NCBI RefSeq assembly: GCF_047601025.1
Contig: NZ_JASGJZ010000001.1
Span: 868,001-932,000, forward strand
DNA length: 64,000 bases
Origin: Pseudorhodoferax sp047601025
GTDB taxonomy: Bacteria; Pseudomonadota; Gammaproteobacteria; Burkholderiales; Burkholderiaceae_C
Direction: 5' to 3'
Positions 26,699 to 35,798 of this stretch are shown here, piece by piece. Each line of letters opens with the position of its first letter. Positions within the stretch are counted from its first letter, which is position 1. The position numbers and the translations under genes are program-made. The notes under the pieces are model-generated. The model worked only from the letters and a program-made list of their open reading frames with translations. It did no database searches and was not told where the DNA came from.

Positions 26699-28609
26699 TC
26701 ACTGCGCGGCAGTCGGCTCGGGCACGTCGATCCGCACCTTCATGCGCTCCTTCAGCAGCCCGTAGTAGGCCAGGCTCTCGGCCAGCGACCAGGTCTGCGC
26801 GTATTGCTGGCGCGCCTGCTGCTCGGCTTCGGGCGGCAGCGGCTGGGCCGGGGCCAGCTTCTCCACGCGCACTACGGCGTAGCCGTCCGCCCCCAGATCC
26901 ACGCCGACCCAGGCCGGCAGCGCGGCGGGATCGGCCCGCAGCGCCGCGTCCACGACCTTGGCCGGCAACTGGTGTGCCTCGTTGCGCGCGACCGTGATGG
27001 CGGCGGGCAGGCCGGCGTCGGCATCGGCCTGCGTCTTCCACTGGGCCAGCCGCTCCTCGCCCTGCTTCTTGGCCAGTTCGGCCGCGCGCTGCGCGATCCA
27101 GCCTTCGCGGACGCGTTCGCGCACCTCGGCCAGCGGCAGCGTGCGCGCCGGCGAATGCTGGACCACGCGCGCGGACACCAGCTGGTTGGCCCCGGTCTCG
27201 ATGGCTTCGGTGTTGCGCTTGTTCTGCGTGGCATCGGCCGAGAACACGGCCTCCAGCAGGCGGGGGTTGGCCAGCACGCCGGTCGCGCCGGCCGCGGGCT
27301 GGGGCGTGACGGTGGCCGTGCGGATCTCCAGCTTGAGCTTGTCGGCGACGGGCTTCAGGCTGTCGGACTGCTCGTAGACGGTGTTGGTGAACGTCTCGGC
27401 CGTCTCGGCGAACTGGCGCTGGGCCTGCTGGGCCTTGAGCTCGGATTCCAGCTGCGGTCGCATCTCGGCGAAGCTCGGCGCCTTGGGTGCACGGATGTCG
27501 GTCAGCTGGATGATGTGGTAGCCGAAATCGGTTTCCACCACGTCGCTGATCTCGCCTTTCTTCAGCGCGTAGGCCGCGTCTTCGAAGGGCTTGACCATGG
27601 CGCCGCGCGTGAAGAAGTCCAGGTCGCCGCCGTTCGGCGCGGAACCCGGGTCCTGCGAGTTCGCGCGCGCCAGCGCGGCGAAGCTGCCGGGCGCCTTGCG
27701 CAGCTGCGCCAGCAGTTCCTCGGCGCGGGCCTTGGCCTTGGCGCGCTCCTCGGCCGGGGCGCTGCGGGGCGCGTTGATCAGGATGTGGCTGGCGCGGCGC
27801 TCCTCCTGGCCGCCCAGGCGCGTGCGGTTCTGCTCGTAGTAGGTCTTGAGGTCGTCCTCGTTGACGGCGATGTGCTGCTTGACCGCGTCCAGGTCGAGCA
27901 CCACGTACTCGATCGTCGCCTGCTCGGGCGCCTGGAACTGCGCCACGTGGTCCTTGTACCAGCCCTCCAGGTCGGCATCGCTGGGCGCCAGGCCGGCGTG
28001 GAAATCACCGGCCGCGAAGCGGGCGACGCGCACCTCGCGGCGCTGCAGCAGCGCGCCGAACGCCGCGTCCGCGGCGCCGTTGGAGGCGAACGACGACTCC
28101 AGCGGCCCGGCCATGACCTGGCGCGCGGAGAGCTGGTGCCGCACGCTGGCCTCGAACATCTCGGGCGTCATGCCCTGGGCACCCACCAGCGCGCGGTAGC
28201 GCTCCACGTCCAGGCTGCCGTCGGGCTTGCGCAGGCTGGCGATGGTCGGGTCCTCCTGCAGCGCCCGCGCCAGCCGGGCGTCGGTCGTCACCAGGTGCTC
28301 CTTGTCGGCCGTGCCGGCCAGCACGCGGTCGCGCACGAGGCGCTCCAGCGTGGCGTACTTGGCCTGCGGCGAATCCAGCTGGCGGGTGTCCAGGCTGGGC
28401 GTCTGGGCCAGCAGCCGCTGGACCTCGTTGCGGTGCGCGACATCCCATTCGGCCTGGTTGATGTCCGCGCCGGACACGCGGGCGACGGCACTGCCGCCCT
28501 CGTTCATCCGGGAATAGCCCTGCAGCCCGAAGAACACGAAGGACGGCAGGATCAGCAGGAACAGCACGCCCATCATGATCTTGGTGTGCTGGCGGACGAA
28601 ATCGAACAT
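26699..28609 (-). CDS. ppiD: Periplasmic folding chaperone PpiD (SurA_N / PPIC domains)
   Basis: 636-residue inner-membrane-anchored, periplasm-facing chaperone that receives outer-membrane proteins leaving SecYEG. A single N-terminal helix (IMMGVLFLLILPSFVFFGL, residues ~11-30) is followed by a SurA-like N-domain. A parvulin PPIC domain spans residues ~268-370 (RRASHILINAP to ETDFGYHIIQLTDI). The remaining C-terminal half is helical and Ala/Gln-rich. It lies between tRNA-Val and tRNA-His, with hupB upstream; hupB-ppiD adjacency is common in proteobacteria. Confidence 0.92.
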   Translation of the reverse strand: MFDFVRQHTKIMMGVLFLLILPSFVFFGLQGYSRMNEGGSAVARVSGADINQAEWDVAHRNEVQRLLAQTPSLDTRQLDSPQAKYATLERLVRDRVLAGTADKEHLVTTDARLARALQEDPTIASLRKPDGSLDVERYRALVGAQGMTPEMFEASVRHQLSARQVMAGPLESSFASNGAADAAFGALLQRREVRVARFAAGDFHAGLAPSDADLEGWYKDHVAQFQAPEQATIEYVVLDLDAVKQHIAVNEDDLKTYYEQNRTRLGGQEERRASHILINAPRSAPAEERAKAKARAEELLAQLRKAPGSFAALARANSQDPGSAPNGGDLDFFTRGAMVKPFEDAAYALKKGEISDVVETDFGYHIIQLTDIRAPKAPSFAEMRPQLESELKAQQAQRQFAETAETFTNTVYEQSDSLKPVADKLKLEIRTATVTPQPAAGATGVLANPRLLEAVFSADATQNKRNTEAIETGANQLVSARVVQHSPARTLPLAEVRERVREGWIAQRAAELAKKQGEERLAQWKTQADADAGLPAAITVARNEAHQLPAKVVDAALRADPAALPAWVGVDLGADGYAVVRVEKLAPAQPLPPEAEQQARQQYAQTWSLAESLAYYGLLKERMKVRIDVPEPTAAQ

Positions 28610-28634
28610 CGGCGTGCTCTCGCAGAAATGACAA

Positions 28635-28657
28635 AGGCGAACGCAGCGTTCGCCTTG
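28635..28657 (-). terminator. Hairpin terminator after tRNA-Val
   Basis: AAGGCGAACG (28635-28644) and CGTTCGCCTT (28648-28657) form a perfect 10-bp stem with a CAG loop. On the minus strand the stem is followed by TGTCATTT. It lies 9 bases beyond the tRNA-Val 3' end and upstream of ppiD. Confidence 0.65.
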
Positions 28658-28666
28658 GCTGGGGAT

Positions 28667-28742
28667 GGTGGGTGCTGAGGGGCTCGAACCCCCGACCTAC
28701 GCCTTGTAAGGGCGCCGCTCTACCAACTGAGCTAAGCACCCC
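28667..28742 (-). tRNA. tRNA-Val (anticodon TAC)
   Basis: The minus-strand cloverleaf has acceptor GGGTGCT pairing with AGCACCC, D-arm TAGCTCAGTTGGTAGAG, anticodon loop CTTACAA (anticodon TAC, reading GUN valine codons), T-arm GGGGGTTCGAGCCCC, discriminator A and encoded CCA. It is 76 nt long and lies 16 bp downstream of hupB on the same strand. Confidence 0.95.
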
Positions 28743-28758
28743 AACCGTCATCGGTGGT

Positions 28759-29031
28759 TCAGTTCAGGGCATCTTTCAGGGCCTTGCCCGGGCGGAACTT
28801 GGGAACCTTGGCGGCCTTGATTTTAATCGTCGCGCCGGTGCGGGGATTGCGGCCGGTACGGGCCGCCCGCTTGCCGACCGCGAACGTGCCGAAACCCACC
28901 AGAGACACCGTGCCGCCCTTCTTCAGGGTCTTCTTGACCGCTTCGATCGTCGATTCCAGCGCGCGCGTCGCGGCGGCCTTGGAGATGTCGGCGTTGGTGG
29001 CGATGTGTTCGATGAGTTCAGTCTTGTTCAC
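28759..29031 (-). CDS. hupB: DNA-binding protein HU-beta
   Basis: 90-residue nucleoid protein. MNKTELIEHIATNADISKAA is the standard HU N-terminus, and GFGTFAVGKRAARTGRNPRT contains the DNA-intercalating arm with its RNP motif. The start is a GTG (29031), since no ATG occurs in the right place. Transcription probably starts well upstream: a TAGAAT (29207-29212 on the minus strand) could be its -10, giving a leader of about 175 nt. The 253 bp between hupB and the dehydrogenase hold no gene. Confidence 0.95.
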   Translation of the reverse strand: MNKTELIEHIATNADISKAAATRALESTIEAVKKTLKKGGTVSLVGFGTFAVGKRAARTGRNPRTGATIKIKAAKVPKFRPGKALKDALN

Positions 29032-29284
29032 GAAGGATGCCTCGCTTGGGTTGTGCGGTCGGAAGTCGACACGAAATGCCTCCACGGCCCGCGCTGGAAG
29101 CGGCGCGCATCTGACGAGGGGGAGTGGAAACGAATTGTTGCGGCGGCGCCGGTGGCCCGAGCCACCTCCGCGAGTCGCATGGCGCATGCGTCGGCGCGGA
29201 GGCGGATTCTAGACGGATTTGCCAAGGCTACCAGTTGTTTTACAGCTGGCGAACCGGCTGCCGCCGGCGCCTTCGCGCACGCCG

Positions 29285-30370
29285 TCAGAGGGCCTGCGCG
29301 ATCGCGCGCCCGAGATCCTGCGTGGAGGCCCGGCCGCCGATGTCGGGCGTGCGCGGCGCGCCGCTCCCGGGGTCGAGCACGGCCTCGATCGCCCGCAGCA
29401 CCGCGTCGTGCGCGTCCTTGTGGCCGAGGAATTCCAGCATCATCGCGCCGCACCAGATCTGCCCGATCGGATTGGCGATGCCCTGGCCGGCGATGTCGGG
29501 CGCCGAGCCGTGCACCGGCTCGAACAGCGAGGGCGTGGTGCGGTCCGGGTTCAGGTTGGCGCTGGGCGCGATGCCGATGGTGCCGGTGCAGGCCGGGCCC
29601 AGGTCGGACAGGATGTCGCCGAACAGGTTGGAGGCCACCACCACGTCGAAGAAATCGGGCCGCTGCACGAAGTGCGCGGTCAGGATGTCGATGTGGAACT
29701 TGTCGAGTTGCACGTCGGGATAGGCCTTGGCCATGGCGGCCACGCGCTCGTCCCAGTACGGCATGGTGATGGCGATGCCGTTGGACTTGGTGGCGCTGGT
29801 CAGGTGCTTCTTCGGGCGCGTGCGCGCCAGGTCGAACGCGAATTTCAGCACCCGGTCCACGCCGTGGCGCGACATCACGGTCTCCTGCATCACGATCTCG
29901 CGCGGCGTGCCGCCGTACATGCGCCCGCCGATGGACGAGTACTCGCCTTCGGTGTTCTCGCGCACGATGTACATGTCGATCTCGCCGGGCGCGCGGGCGC
30001 TGCCGTCGCGCCGCACCACGGGCGCCACGATGCCGGGCATCAGCCGCGCCGGGCGCAGGTTGACGTACTGGTCGAACTCGCGGCGGAACAGCAGCAGCGA
30101 GCCCCACAGCGACACGTGGTCCGGGATCTTCTCGGGCCAGCCGACGGCGCCGAAATAGATCGCGTCGTGGCCGCCGATCTGCTCCTTCCAGTCGTCCGGC
30201 AGCATCTTGCCGTGCCGCTCGCAGTAGTCCCAGCTGGAGAAGTCGAAGTGGTCGAACTGCAGGTCGATGCCGAAGCGGCTGGCCGCCGCCTCCAGCACGC
30301 GCAGGCCCTCGGGCATGACTTCCTTGCCGATGCCGTCGCCGGCGATCACGGCGATGCGCTGCTTGCTCAT
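29285..30370 (-). CDS. Tartrate dehydrogenase/decarboxylase or D-malate dehydrogenase
   Basis: 361-residue NAD- and metal-dependent beta-decarboxylating dehydrogenase of the TtuC/DmlA group, related to IPMDH and ICDH. The family signature is clear: IAVIAGDGIGKEVMPEG, VNLRPARLMPG, VRENTEGEYSSIGG, LTSATKSNGI and the metal-binding NLFGDILSDLGPACTGTIG. LFEPVHGSAPDIAGQGIANP follows. TtuC- and DmlA-type enzymes overlap in substrate (tartrate, D-malate), so the exact substrate is open. The gene stands between hupB and pgsA on the minus strand, 13 bp after the pgsA start side. Confidence 0.88.
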   Translation of the reverse strand: MSKQRIAVIAGDGIGKEVMPEGLRVLEAAASRFGIDLQFDHFDFSSWDYCERHGKMLPDDWKEQIGGHDAIYFGAVGWPEKIPDHVSLWGSLLLFRREFDQYVNLRPARLMPGIVAPVVRRDGSARAPGEIDMYIVRENTEGEYSSIGGRMYGGTPREIVMQETVMSRHGVDRVLKFAFDLARTRPKKHLTSATKSNGIAITMPYWDERVAAMAKAYPDVQLDKFHIDILTAHFVQRPDFFDVVVASNLFGDILSDLGPACTGTIGIAPSANLNPDRTTPSLFEPVHGSAPDIAGQGIANPIGQIWCGAMMLEFLGHKDAHDAVLRAIEAVLDPGSGAPRTPDIGGRASTQDLGRAIAQAL

Positions 30371-30383
30371 CGGTGCTTGCTCC

Positions 30384-30950
30384 TCAACGCGCGCGCGCCC
30401 GGATCTCGGGAATCGCCTTGCGCAGGTAATAGACCATGGACCAGACCGTCAGCACCGCCGCCAGCCAGATCAGCCAGGCGCCCCAAGCGCCGGTGTCGAC
30501 CACGCCGAACACCCGCCCGTCGTACAGCAGGAACGGGATCGCCACCATCTGCACCGTGGTCTTGAGCTTGCCGATCATGTGCACGGCCACGCTCTTGGAG
30601 GCGCCGATCTGCGCCATCCACTCGCGCAGCGCCGAGATCGCGATCTCGCGGCCGATGATGATCAGCGCGACGAACACGTCGGCCCGGTTCAGGTGCACCA
30701 GCACCAGCAGGCTCGCGCAGACCAGGAACTTGTCGGCCACCGGATCGAGGAAGGCGCCGAACGAGGAGGTCTGGTTCAGCCGGCGGGCCAGGTAGCCGTC
30801 CAGCCAGTCCGTGGCCGCGAACAGCACGAACATCACGGTGGCGATCAGGTTGCAGGTGGCCGGCGGCAGCGGCAGGTAGAACACCCCCACGATCAGCGGA
30901 ATCGCGACGATGCGCGTCCACGTCATGATGGTGGGAATCGTCCAGAACAT
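30384..30950 (-). CDS. pgsA: CDP-diacylglycerol-glycerol-3-phosphate 3-phosphatidyltransferase
   Basis: 188-residue inner-membrane enzyme that makes phosphatidylglycerol phosphate from CDP-diacylglycerol and glycerol-3-phosphate. The CDP-alcohol phosphotransferase motif D-x2-DG-x2-AR-x8-G-x3-D-x3-D is present as DWLDGYLARRLNQTSSFGAF followed by LDPVADK. Several hydrophobic helices span the protein. The ATG at 30950 gives MFWTIPTIMTWTRI, the usual N-terminus. uvrC lies upstream on the same strand, the common uvrC-pgsA order, but is separated by a repeat element. Confidence 0.94.
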   Translation of the reverse strand: MFWTIPTIMTWTRIVAIPLIVGVFYLPLPPATCNLIATVMFVLFAATDWLDGYLARRLNQTSSFGAFLDPVADKFLVCASLLVLVHLNRADVFVALIIIGREIAISALREWMAQIGASKSVAVHMIGKLKTTVQMVAIPFLLYDGRVFGVVDTGAWGAWLIWLAAVLTVWSMVYYLRKAIPEIRARAR

Positions 30951-31003
30951 GGCGGCGGATTGTGGCATGCGGCCAAAGGCCGGCCGGACCCCGGTCTCAG
31001 AAG

Positions 31004-31274
31004 CAGAAGCCGTGAATGGATCGATCGCGCCCACGACGGGGTGCGCCGGGCTGCAAGCGCAGGCCGCGGCCCTGGCCGGTGCCAGGGCAGGGACTGCAAC
31101 GCCCGCATGGGAGACGTGCCCCGGCCCGACGGGCGAGGCCCCGGGGCGCGGCATCGGCATCGGCATCGGCATCGGCATCGGCATCGGCGAGGCGAGGCGA
31201 GGCGAGGCGAGGCGAGGCGAGTGGACGTTCATCGGGGCCCCGCGTGGGCGTGAAAGATCCGCTCACCGCTTCTC
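31004..31274. repeat. Intergenic repeat element with imperfect terminal inverted repeats (copy 2)
   Basis: The ends 31004-31022 and 31256-31274 are imperfect reverse complements (CAGAAGC.GTGA..GGATC type). The interior matches the fecI-fecR element in the same order. This copy is longer because a double microsatellite (31150-31220) sits between the conserved left and right parts. As in copy 1, the right end overlaps the stop codon of the upstream minus-strand gene, here uvrC. It fills the 322-bp uvrC-pgsA gap; no gene is seen. Confidence 0.65.
31150..31220. repeat. Back-to-back microsatellites (GGCATC)6 and (GGCGA)7
   Basis: Six perfect GGCATC hexamers (31150-31185) run directly into seven perfect GGCGA pentamers (31186-31220). 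The tract is non-coding and lies between uvrC and pgsA within the repeat element. Such tracts change length by slippage and could alter the spacing of the two conserved element halves. Confidence 0.95.
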
Positions 31275-33243
31275 AGTGCAGCGCCTTGTAGATGCGCTCG
31301 GCCAGTTCGCGCGAGACGCCGTCGACCGTGGCGATGTCGTCCACGCTGGCCGCCGCCACGCCGCGCACGCCGCCGAAGCGCTGCAGCAGCCGGGCCCGGC
31401 GCTTGGGGCCGATGCCGGGGATTTCCTCGATGCGGCTGCCGCCGGTGCGCACCTTGGCGCGCGCGGCGCGCATGCCGGTGATCGCGAAGCGGTGCGCCTC
31501 GTCGCGGATCTGCGCGACCAGCATCAGCGCGGCCGAGTCGCGCGCCAGCGTAGCCTTGGGCCGGCCGTCGGCGAACACCAGCTCCTCCAGGCCGACCTTG
31601 CGGCCCTCGCCCTTCTCCACGCCGACGATCAGGCCGATGTCCAGCCCCAGCGACTTGAAGACCTCGCGCGCCATCGACACCTGGCCGCGGCCGCCGTCGA
31701 CCAGCACCAGGTCGGGCATGCGGCCGGCGGGCTTCGCCGCGTCGGCGGCCGCAGGTTCGGTGGCGGCGTCCTCGGCCGCGGCCTGCGGCGAGAACTTGGC
31801 GTAGCGCCGCGTCAGCACCTGGCGCATGGCGGCATAGTCGTCGCCGGGCGTGATGTCCTGGATCTTGAAGCGCCGGTATTCCGCGCTCTGCATCCGGTGC
31901 TGCTGGAACACCACGCAGGAGGCCTGGGTCGCCTCGCCGGCCGTGTGCGAGATGTCGAAGCACTCGACGCGGAACTGCTCCAGGTCGTCGGGCGCGAGGT
32001 CCAGCGCCTCGACCAGCGCGCGCGTGCGCGCCTGCTGCGAACCTTCCTCGGCCAGCAGCCGGGCCAGCTGCAGCGCGGCGTTCTTCTGCGCCATCTCCAG
32101 CCACTGGCGGCGCTGCTCGCGCGGCTGGTGCTGGGCCGACACGCGCGTGCCGCTGTCGGCCGAGAGGGCCGCGATCAGGTCCTTGGAGACCGGCTCGCTG
32201 GTGATCAGCAGCGGCGGCACGGCCACGCCGGTGTAGTGCTGCGCGATGAAGGCCTCCAGCACCTGCACCTCGGCCGTCGCGGCCGCCTGCGCGTCGCCCT
32301 CCGCCGCGGCCGCCTGCACGGCCACGGCGTCGTCCACGTGGCTCGGAAAGTACGGCCGGTCGCCCAGGTGCCGGCCGCCGCGCACCATGGCCAGGTTCAC
32401 GCAGGCGCGTCCGCCATGCACCTTGACGGCCAGGATGTCGGCATCCTTGTCGGTGCCCGTGTCCATGCTCTGCTGATGCAGCACGCGCGACAGCGCGCCC
32501 ATCTGGTTGCGCAGCTCGGCGGCCTGCTCGAACTCCAGCTTCTCGGCGTGCGCCAGCATGCGCTGCTCCAGCGTGGACAGCACCTGCTGCGTGTCGCCGT
32601 CGAGGAAGCGCTCGGCGTTGCGCACGTCCTCGGCGTAGTCGGCGGGCGCGACCAGGTGCACGCAGGGCCCGGAACAGCGCTTGATCTGGTAGAGCAGGCA
32701 CGGCCGCGTGCGGTTCATGAACACCGTGTCCTCGCAGGTGCGCAGGCGGAACACCTTCTGCAGCAGCAGGATGGATTCCTTGACGGCCCAGGCGTTCGGG
32801 AACGGGCCGAAGTAGCGGTGCTTCTTGTCCACGGCGCCGCGGTAGTACGCCACGCGCGGGAAGTCCGACGGCGCGGTCTGGCGCGAGGTCGAGAGCTCGG
32901 TCGACCCGGCGGCGGTGATCTTCAGGTACGGGTAGCTCTTGTCGTCCCTGAACAGGATGTTGTACTTGGGCGCCAGCGCCTTGATCAGGTTGTTTTCCAG
33001 CAGCAGCGCCTCGGCCTCGGAGCGCACCACCGTCGTCTCCATGCGCGCGATCGAGGCCACCATGTGGCCGATGCGGGTGCCGCCATGGGTCTTCTGGAAA
33101 TAGCTGGAGACGCGCTTCTTCAGGTCGCGCGCCTTGCCGACGTAGAGCAGCTGGTCGGCAGCGTCGAAGTAGCGGTACACGCCCGGCAGCGCGGGCAGCG
33201 CCGCGACCTGGGCGAGCAGTTCGTCGGAATGCGGGGAAGGCAT
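31273..33243 (-). CDS. uvrC: UvrABC excinuclease subunit C
   Basis: Nucleotide excision repair nuclease that makes the 3' and 5' incisions around a UvrB-marked lesion. The 656-residue protein has the GIY-YIG domain at the N-terminus (LPGVYRYFDAADQLLYVGKA). It continues with a Cys-containing segment (RPCLLYQIKRCSGPC), a UvrB-binding UVR motif (LEFEQAAELRNQMGAL), the RNase H-like domain (LVLVDGGRGQVSMA) and C-terminal helix-hairpin-helix repeats (GIGPKRRARLLQRFGG). The ATG at 33243 gives MPSPHSDELLAQV. The stop codon lies in the terminal repeat of an intergenic element. Confidence 0.96.
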   Translation of the reverse strand: MPSPHSDELLAQVAALPALPGVYRYFDAADQLLYVGKARDLKKRVSSYFQKTHGGTRIGHMVASIARMETTVVRSEAEALLLENNLIKALAPKYNILFRDDKSYPYLKITAAGSTELSTSRQTAPSDFPRVAYYRGAVDKKHRYFGPFPNAWAVKESILLLQKVFRLRTCEDTVFMNRTRPCLLYQIKRCSGPCVHLVAPADYAEDVRNAERFLDGDTQQVLSTLEQRMLAHAEKLEFEQAAELRNQMGALSRVLHQQSMDTGTDKDADILAVKVHGGRACVNLAMVRGGRHLGDRPYFPSHVDDAVAVQAAAAEGDAQAAATAEVQVLEAFIAQHYTGVAVPPLLITSEPVSKDLIAALSADSGTRVSAQHQPREQRRQWLEMAQKNAALQLARLLAEEGSQQARTRALVEALDLAPDDLEQFRVECFDISHTAGEATQASCVVFQQHRMQSAEYRRFKIQDITPGDDYAAMRQVLTRRYAKFSPQAAAEDAATEPAAADAAKPAGRMPDLVLVDGGRGQVSMAREVFKSLGLDIGLIVGVEKGEGRKVGLEELVFADGRPKATLARDSAALMLVAQIRDEAHRFAITGMRAARAKVRTGGSRIEEIPGIGPKRRARLLQRFGGVRGVAAASVDDIATVDGVSRELAERIYKALH

Positions 33244-33301
33244 GGCCGTATTGTGGCCACGCCGCCCCGGAGCCACCTGCCGGCCGGCAGGCGCGTCCGG
33301 C

Positions 33302-34510
33302 TCACGCCACCACGCCCTTGGCGCGCAGCAGCGCGATCTGCTGCGCCGTCAGGCCGGCCTCGCGCAGCACGGCATCGGTGTCGTCGCCCAGGCCCGGCGC
33401 GCTGCTGCGGATGCGGCCCGGCGTGGCCGACAGCTTGGGCACCACGCCCGGCACGGTGACGGTGTAGCCGTCCCGCGTGGGCTGCTCCAGCAGCATGTCG
33501 CGCGCGCGGTAGTGCGGGTCCTCGGCGATGTCGCGCGCGGTGTAGACCTTGCCGGCCGGCACCCGCGCGGCGCCCAGCTGGTCCAGCACCTGCTGCACCG
33601 TGCGCTGCGCGGTCCAGGCGCCGATGGCGGCGTCGATCTCGGCCACGCGCGCCACGCGGCCGGCGTTGCCGGCCAGGTCGGGCGCGTTCGCCTGGTCGGC
33701 CCGGCCGATCGCGCCCATCAGGCGCTTGAAGATGCTGTCGCCGTTGCCGGCCACCAGCACCCAGCCGTCGCTGCAGGGGTAGGCGTTGCTGGGCGCGATG
33801 CCGGGCAGCGCGCTGCCGGCGGCCTCGCGCACGGCGCCGAAGGCGCTGTACTCGGGGATCAGGCTCTCCATGCAGTTGAACACCGCCTCGTGCAACGCCA
33901 CGTCGATCACCTGGCCCTGGCCGCCGTTGACCCTGCGGTGGTACAGGGCCGTCAGCACGCCGATGGCGCCGTGCAGCGCGGCCAGCGTGTCGCCGATCGA
34001 GACGCCGCAGCGCACCGGCACGCGGCCGGGCTCGCCGGTCAGGTGGCGCAGGCCGCCCATGGCCTCGCCGACCACTCCGAAGCCGGGCCGGTCGCGGTAC
34101 GGGCCGCTCTGGCCGTAGCCGGAGATGCGCAGCATCACCAGGCCCGGGTTCAGCCGGTGCAGTTCCTCGGGCGACATGCCCCAGCCCTCCAGCGTGCCGG
34201 GGCGGAAGTTCTCGATCAGCACGTCGGCCTCGGCGATCAGCCGGCGCGCGACGTCCTGGCCTTCGGGCTGGCGCAGGTCCAGCGCCAGCGAGCGCTTGTT
34301 GCGCGACTGCACCTGCCACCAGACCGAGGTGCCGTTCCTGATCAGGCGCCAGTTGCGCAGCGGATCGCCGCCGCCGGGCGGCTCGATCTTCACCACGTCG
34401 GCGCCGAATTCGGCCAGCGTCTTGCCGCAGAAGGGGCCGGCGATCAGCTGCCCCATCTCGACCACGCGCACGCCGGCCAGGGCCAGCGGCGTCTCCGTCG
34501 TCGTCTCCAT
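33302..34510 (-). CDS. CaiB/BaiF (family III) CoA-transferase
   Basis: 402-residue cytoplasmic CoA-transferase that moves CoA between carboxylic acids. Substrates are not predictable. Family landmarks include LAGVRVVEMGQLIAGPFCGK, LAEFGADVVKIEPPGGGDP, NKRSLALDLRQPEG, DVLIENFRPG and the active-site region GQVIDVALHEAVFNCMES with the expected Asp. The ATG at 34510 has AGGGAG nine bases upstream; an ATG three codons earlier is too close to that SD. The gene is monocistronic between uvrC and the divergent earP. Confidence 0.88.
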   Translation of the reverse strand: METTTETPLALAGVRVVEMGQLIAGPFCGKTLAEFGADVVKIEPPGGGDPLRNWRLIRNGTSVWWQVQSRNKRSLALDLRQPEGQDVARRLIAEADVLIENFRPGTLEGWGMSPEELHRLNPGLVMLRISGYGQSGPYRDRPGFGVVGEAMGGLRHLTGEPGRVPVRCGVSIGDTLAALHGAIGVLTALYHRRVNGGQGQVIDVALHEAVFNCMESLIPEYSAFGAVREAAGSALPGIAPSNAYPCSDGWVLVAGNGDSIFKRLMGAIGRADQANAPDLAGNAGRVARVAEIDAAIGAWTAQRTVQQVLDQLGAARVPAGKVYTARDIAEDPHYRARDMLLEQPTRDGYTVTVPGVVPKLSATPGRIRSSAPGLGDDTDAVLREAGLTAQQIALLRAKGVVA

Positions 34511-34663
34511 CGGTTGCATCTCCCTGCGTTGCGAACGGGCCGCATCATGCGCCAGGCCGCAGCCGGCGCGAACCGCCGCGGCATGCTGGCCGCCGGCGGC
34601 GGCCGCTACGATGCCGCCCATGGAACCCGACCCGGCCCGCTGAGAAAACCGCCGAGAAGCCCG

Positions 34664-35683
34664 ATGAACTGGGAACTGTTCTGCCGCGTGATCGACAACC
34701 ACGGCGACCTGGGCGTGAGCTGGCGGCTGGCCGCCGACCTGGCCCGGCGCGGCGAGCGCGTGCGCCTGTGGTGCGACGACGCCGGCGCGCTGGCCTGGAT
34801 GGCGCCCGCCGGCCAGGCCAGCGTGCAGGTGCGCCCCTGGCCGGACGCTGCACCGGCCGACGGGCTGGGCGACGTGGTCGTCGAAGCCTTCGGCTGCGAA
34901 CTGCCCGGCGCCGTGCTGGCTGCCATCGCCGCGCGCCAGCCGCGGCCGGTGTGGATCAACCTCGAATACCTGTCGGCCGAGCCGTACGTGGAGCGCAGCC
35001 ACGCCCTGCCCTCGCCGCTGCTGGCCGGCCCTGCGGCGGGCTGCACGCGCTGGTTCTACTACCCGGGCTTCACGCCGTCGACCGGCGGGCTGCTGCGCGA
35101 GCCGGACCTGCTGGCGCGCCAGGCCGCGTTCGACCCGGCGGCGTGGCGCGCCCGCGAAGGCATCGACCGGCCTGCCGTCTCGCTGTTCTGCTACGAACCG
35201 CCGGCGCTGCCCGCTCTGCTGGCACGCGTGGCCGAGGCCGGGGCGCAGCTGCTGGTCACGCCCGGCCGCGCGGCGGCCGCGGTGCGCGCGCTGGCGCCGG
35301 CCGGGCCCGTCGCCTGGCTGGCCGCGCGGCCGCAGCCGGCCTTCGACGAGTTGCTGTGGGCCTGCGCGCTGAACTGCGTGCGCGGCGAGGATTCGCTGGT
35401 CCGCGCGCTGTGGGCCGGCCAGCCGCTGCTGTGGCAGATCTACCCGCAGGACGACGGCGCCCACGCGGCCAAGCTGCTGGCCTTCCTGGACTGGCTGCAG
35501 GCCCCGGCCTCGCTGCGCCAGGCCCACCTGGCCTGGAACGGCCTGGCCGACGCCGCGCTGCCGCCGCTGACCGCGGCGCTGCTGCAGCAGTGGCGCGACT
35601 GCGTGCAAGCGGCCCGCCGGCGCCTGCTGGCCCAGCCGGACTTGGCGGCGCAGCTGCTCCGGTTCGCAGCCGAAAAACGATAA
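34664..35683 (+). CDS. earP: EF-P arginine rhamnosyltransferase EarP
   Basis: 339-residue glycosyltransferase that attaches rhamnose from dTDP-rhamnose to Arg32 of EF-P. The N-terminal motif WELFCRVIDNHGDLGVSWRL contains the catalytic Asp region. The nucleotide-sugar side is marked by LFCYEP and NCVRGEDSLVRALWAGQPLL followed by WQIYPQDDGAH. efp follows 115 bp downstream on the same strand, and its Arg32 is present, so the pair is complete. The sugar donor pathway (rmlABCD) is not in this window. Confidence 0.94.
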   Translation: MNWELFCRVIDNHGDLGVSWRLAADLARRGERVRLWCDDAGALAWMAPAGQASVQVRPWPDAAPADGLGDVVVEAFGCELPGAVLAAIAARQPRPVWINLEYLSAEPYVERSHALPSPLLAGPAAGCTRWFYYPGFTPSTGGLLREPDLLARQAAFDPAAWRAREGIDRPAVSLFCYEPPALPALLARVAEAGAQLLVTPGRAAAAVRALAPAGPVAWLAARPQPAFDELLWACALNCVRGEDSLVRALWAGQPLLWQIYPQDDGAHAAKLLAFLDWLQAPASLRQAHLAWNGLADAALPPLTAALLQQWRDCVQAARRRLLAQPDLAAQLLRFAAEKR

Positions 35684-35798
35684 AATCGTGGGCTTTGCGA
35701 TTTCTCGCAACATCCGACGCAGCCCAGCGAAGAGTCCGGGGTTGCGCCCCGGCCGCCTTCCACCTGCCGGGCTTTCCAACCTCCCCTACTGAACGCTT

